Shown here piece by piece: positions 7,171 to 8,910 of a stretch of DNA of 8,910 nucleotides. Under the pieces are notes generated by a model. That model was not told the DNA's origin. It searched no databases and worked only from the letters and a program-made list of their open reading frames with translations. Origin of the DNA: Bacteroidia bacterium (lineage in GTDB: Bacteria; Bacteroidota; Bacteroidia; AKYH767-A; OLB10); contig JANWID010000298.1 in NCBI GenBank assembly GCA_025450095.1, forward strand, positions 1-8,910. The letters run 5' to 3'. A program made the translations under genes and the position numbers. Positions within the stretch are counted from its first letter, which is position 1. The number at the start of each line of letters is the position of its first letter.

Positions 7171-8910
7171 ATGATAAGCAGACCTGTTGTAGCAGAACCC
7201 AAAGTCGGTGAGAAATCACTTACTTTAAATGGCACGGATAAAATCGCTTTCATTAATGATAAAGCATACCCGGTTCATGAAGGAGATACAATATTAAGTT
7301 TCGTCCGCAGAAATTTCGGGAAAGATTTTGTTCCCACGCTTTGTGATGCTCCTAACCTGGAACCATTTGGTGCGTGTCGTGTTTGTAGTGTGGATGTCGC
7401 ACTCAGTGCCGGAGGACCGGCGAAGGTACAAGCATCGTGTCATACTCCGGTGTTACTGAATTCATATATCTATACCGATTCGGACCGGATAAAACGGTTA
7501 CGTAAAAATATTATTGAACTTGTGCTCACCGATCACCCGTTAGATTGCCTTACCTGCGAAGTCAATAATAACTGTGAATTGCAGACGGTAGCTGCACGTG
7601 TCGGAATCAGAGATGTTCGTTACCCGGAAGGGAAAAACCATCTGGATACGAAGAAAGATCTCAGTCATCCATACATGACTTCAGATCTATCCAAGTGTAT
7701 AAATTGTGGCCGGTGTGTGAGGGCATGTGATGAAGTGCAGGGAGAGATGGTGTTAAGCATGGCCGGAAGAGGATTTGATAGTCACATTATAAAAAGTTTT
7801 AATAATAATTTTTTCGAATCCGATTGTGTGAGCTGTGGTGCGTGTGCACAGGCTTGTCCCACTTCAGCCATCAGTGATGTTTTCGAATCGAAATCAATTT
7901 CTTATGATGAAAAAATAAGAACAGTTTGTACTTATTGTGGTGTGGGATGCAATCTTGAAGTTGCCGTTGTGAATGGGAAAGTGAAATCCATCCAGGCTCC
8001 TTATGATGCTGAAGTAAACGAAGGGCATACCTGCCTGAAAGGAAGGTTTGCGTTTTCTTTTTACAATCATCCCGAAAGGTTACGTACTCCGCTTATTAAA
8101 CGCAATGGTGAATTTCAGCCCGCCCCATGGGAAGAAGCATATGATTTTATTACAGAACGCCTGATTGCAATTAAAAAGCAGCATGGACCTGATTCTATCG
8201 GAGGTATTTCATCAGCACGTTGTACCAACGAAGAAAATTACCTGATGCAGAAATTTATCAGGGCGGTAATCGGTACCAATAATATCGACAGTTGTGCAAG
8301 AGTTTGTCATTCACCAACAGCATTGGGAATGCAACGGACATTTGGTACCGGTGCAGCAACCAATTCTATTGTGGATCTGAAGTACACAGATTGTATCATG
8401 GTAATCGGAGCAAACCCAACCGATGCACACCCGGTAACCGGAGCACGCCTGAAGCAATTTGCGATGAAGGGCAAACCAACAATAGTTATTGATCCGAGAA
8501 GAACAGAACTGGCCCGTTATGCTACCGTTCATTTACAATTGCGCCCGGGCACCAATGTGGCCATGCTGAACATGATGTTATATTATATTGTGTCAGAAAA
8601 ACTCGAGGATAAATCTTTTATTGAGAATAGAACGGAAGGGTATGAAGATTTCCGGAAACATATTCTGAACCAGGATATGGATGAACTGGAAAAAATCACC
8701 GGAGTCGACAAGCAATTAGTTCGTAAGGCCGCCATGTTATATGCGAATGCTCCCAATGCCATGTCGTTCCATGGACTTGGAGTCACCGAACATTCACAGG
8801 GAACATACACTGTAATGTTGATTGCGGATCTGGCCATGATCACCGGCAATATTGGAAGAAGGGGAGTAGGTGTAAATCCATTGCGCGGACAAAATAACGT
8901 GCAGGGAGCA
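7171..8910 (+). CDS. fdhF: Formate dehydrogenase alpha subunit, NuoG-like N-terminus (partial, 3' end beyond window)
   Basis: 580 codons are open to the last base; the family is usually about 900-990 residues, so some 60% is present. It oxidises formate to CO2 (reversibly in relatives) at a bis-MGD Mo or W centre. Domains in order: [2Fe-2S] with Cys58, Cys69, Cys72, Cys90; His-Cys [4Fe-4S] with His122, Cys126, Cys129, Cys135; two ferredoxin-type [4Fe-4S] clusters (Cys176/179/182/186 and Cys219/222/225/229); then the molybdopterin oxidoreductase domain with its own [4Fe-4S] (Cys253, Cys256, Cys260, Cys288), followed by Lys290. The active site is CARVCHSPT at 375-383: Cys379 (codon TGT at 8305-8307) takes the metal-ligand position that is selenocysteine in E. 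coli FdhF, followed by His380. The ATG at 7171 is the first start after an in-frame TAA at 7159-7161. No Tat signal is seen, so it is cytoplasmic. W versus Mo cannot be told from sequence. Confidence 0.95.
   Translation, partial: MISRPVVAEPKVGEKSLTLNGTDKIAFINDKAYPVHEGDTILSFVRRNFGKDFVPTLCDAPNLEPFGACRVCSVDVALSAGGPAKVQASCHTPVLLNSYIYTDSDRIKRLRKNIIELVLTDHPLDCLTCEVNNNCELQTVAARVGIRDVRYPEGKNHLDTKKDLSHPYMTSDLSKCINCGRCVRACDEVQGEMVLSMAGRGFDSHIIKSFNNNFFESDCVSCGACAQACPTSAISDVFESKSISYDEKIRTVCTYCGVGCNLEVAVVNGKVKSIQAPYDAEVNEGHTCLKGRFAFSFYNHPERLRTPLIKRNGEFQPAPWEEAYDFITERLIAIKKQHGPDSIGGISSARCTNEENYLMQKFIRAVIGTNNIDSCARVCHSPTALGMQRTFGTGAATNSIVDLKYTDCIMVIGANPTDAHPVTGARLKQFAMKGKPTIVIDPRRTELARYATVHLQLRPGTNVAMLNMMLYYIVSEKLEDKSFIENRTEGYEDFRKHILNQDMDELEKITGVDKQLVRKAAMLYANAPNAMSFHGLGVTEHSQGTYTVMLIADLAMITGNIGRRGVGVNPLRGQNNVQGA

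Noticed and set aside
7159..7173. Possible single fused NuoEF-FDH protein by readthrough, since both genes share one frame with a lone TAA between them
   Set aside because: Both proteins end or begin at normal family positions, the TAA is a strong stop, and a proper ATG follows 9 bp later. Two separate subunits are the usual arrangement.
8292..8492. Plus-strand 66-codon frame inside the formate dehydrogenase gene
   Set aside because: It is a shifted reading through the active-site region of the alpha subunit, whose frame is continuous and motif-rich there.
512..8849. Minus-strand open frames of about 60-95 codons (for example 3007-3288, 4309-4581, 6396-6635, 8583-8849)
   Set aside because: Each lies fully or mostly antisense to a well-recognised conserved gene, shows no family motif and is low in plausibility as protein. 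They are shadows.
1..8910. CRISPR arrays, tRNA/rRNA genes, insertion sequences, phage or defence genes
   Set aside because: No repeat-spacer pattern, transposase, integrase, structured RNA or defence domain was seen. The window is filled by eight metabolic genes.

Overview
The window is a compact, one-directional block of eight plus-strand genes that fills almost all 8.9 kb. The largest gap between genes is 47 bp, and two gene pairs overlap. No RNA gene, mobile element, CRISPR array, prophage gene or transcriptional regulator is visible. The protein sequences (MoeB-rhodanese without zinc cysteines, MoaE with a 'GKEIFDDNTH' ending), the moderate-to-low GC and the weak or absent Shine-Dalgarno sequences at most starts suggest a Bacteroidota-type bacterium. 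That assignment is inference from remembered family patterns, not from a search.

Layout. Bases 12-746 encode a TauE/SafE-family membrane protein. Bases 764-2902 are a molybdenum-cofactor (Moco) maturation block: mobA (GMP attachment), a moeB-type E1 enzyme fused to a rhodanese domain, and moaE (molybdopterin synthase large subunit). Bases 2909-4594 are fhs, formate-tetrahydrofolate ligase. Bases 4642-5478 are fdhD, the sulfurtransferase that activates formate dehydrogenase. Bases 5482-7161 encode a NuoE-NuoF fusion (diaphorase subunit: [2Fe-2S], FMN, NAD(H), [4Fe-4S]). Bases 7171-8910 are the first 580 codons of a NuoG-like, molybdopterin-containing formate dehydrogenase alpha subunit, which runs off the window end.

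How they fit together. The last two genes make a soluble, NAD-linked formate dehydrogenase of the kind represented by FdsGBA and by FDH1 of methylotrophs. MobA, MoeB and MoaE help build its bis-MGD cofactor and FdhD sulfurates it. Fhs links the formate pool to tetrahydrofolate C1 metabolism with ATP. The block therefore looks like a self-contained formate module: enzyme, cofactor supply and an exit or entry to the folate pathway. The sequence does not say whether it runs toward formate oxidation (NADH supply) or CO2 reduction and assimilation. The TauE-like protein may move sulfite or another small anion; its link to the module rests only on position.

The parts are known families. What deserves a second look is their combination into one apparent operon, the unusual catalytic or metal-site residues in MoeB and MoaE, the 64-nt moeB/moaE overlap, and a small inverted repeat covering the GTG start of fdhD.
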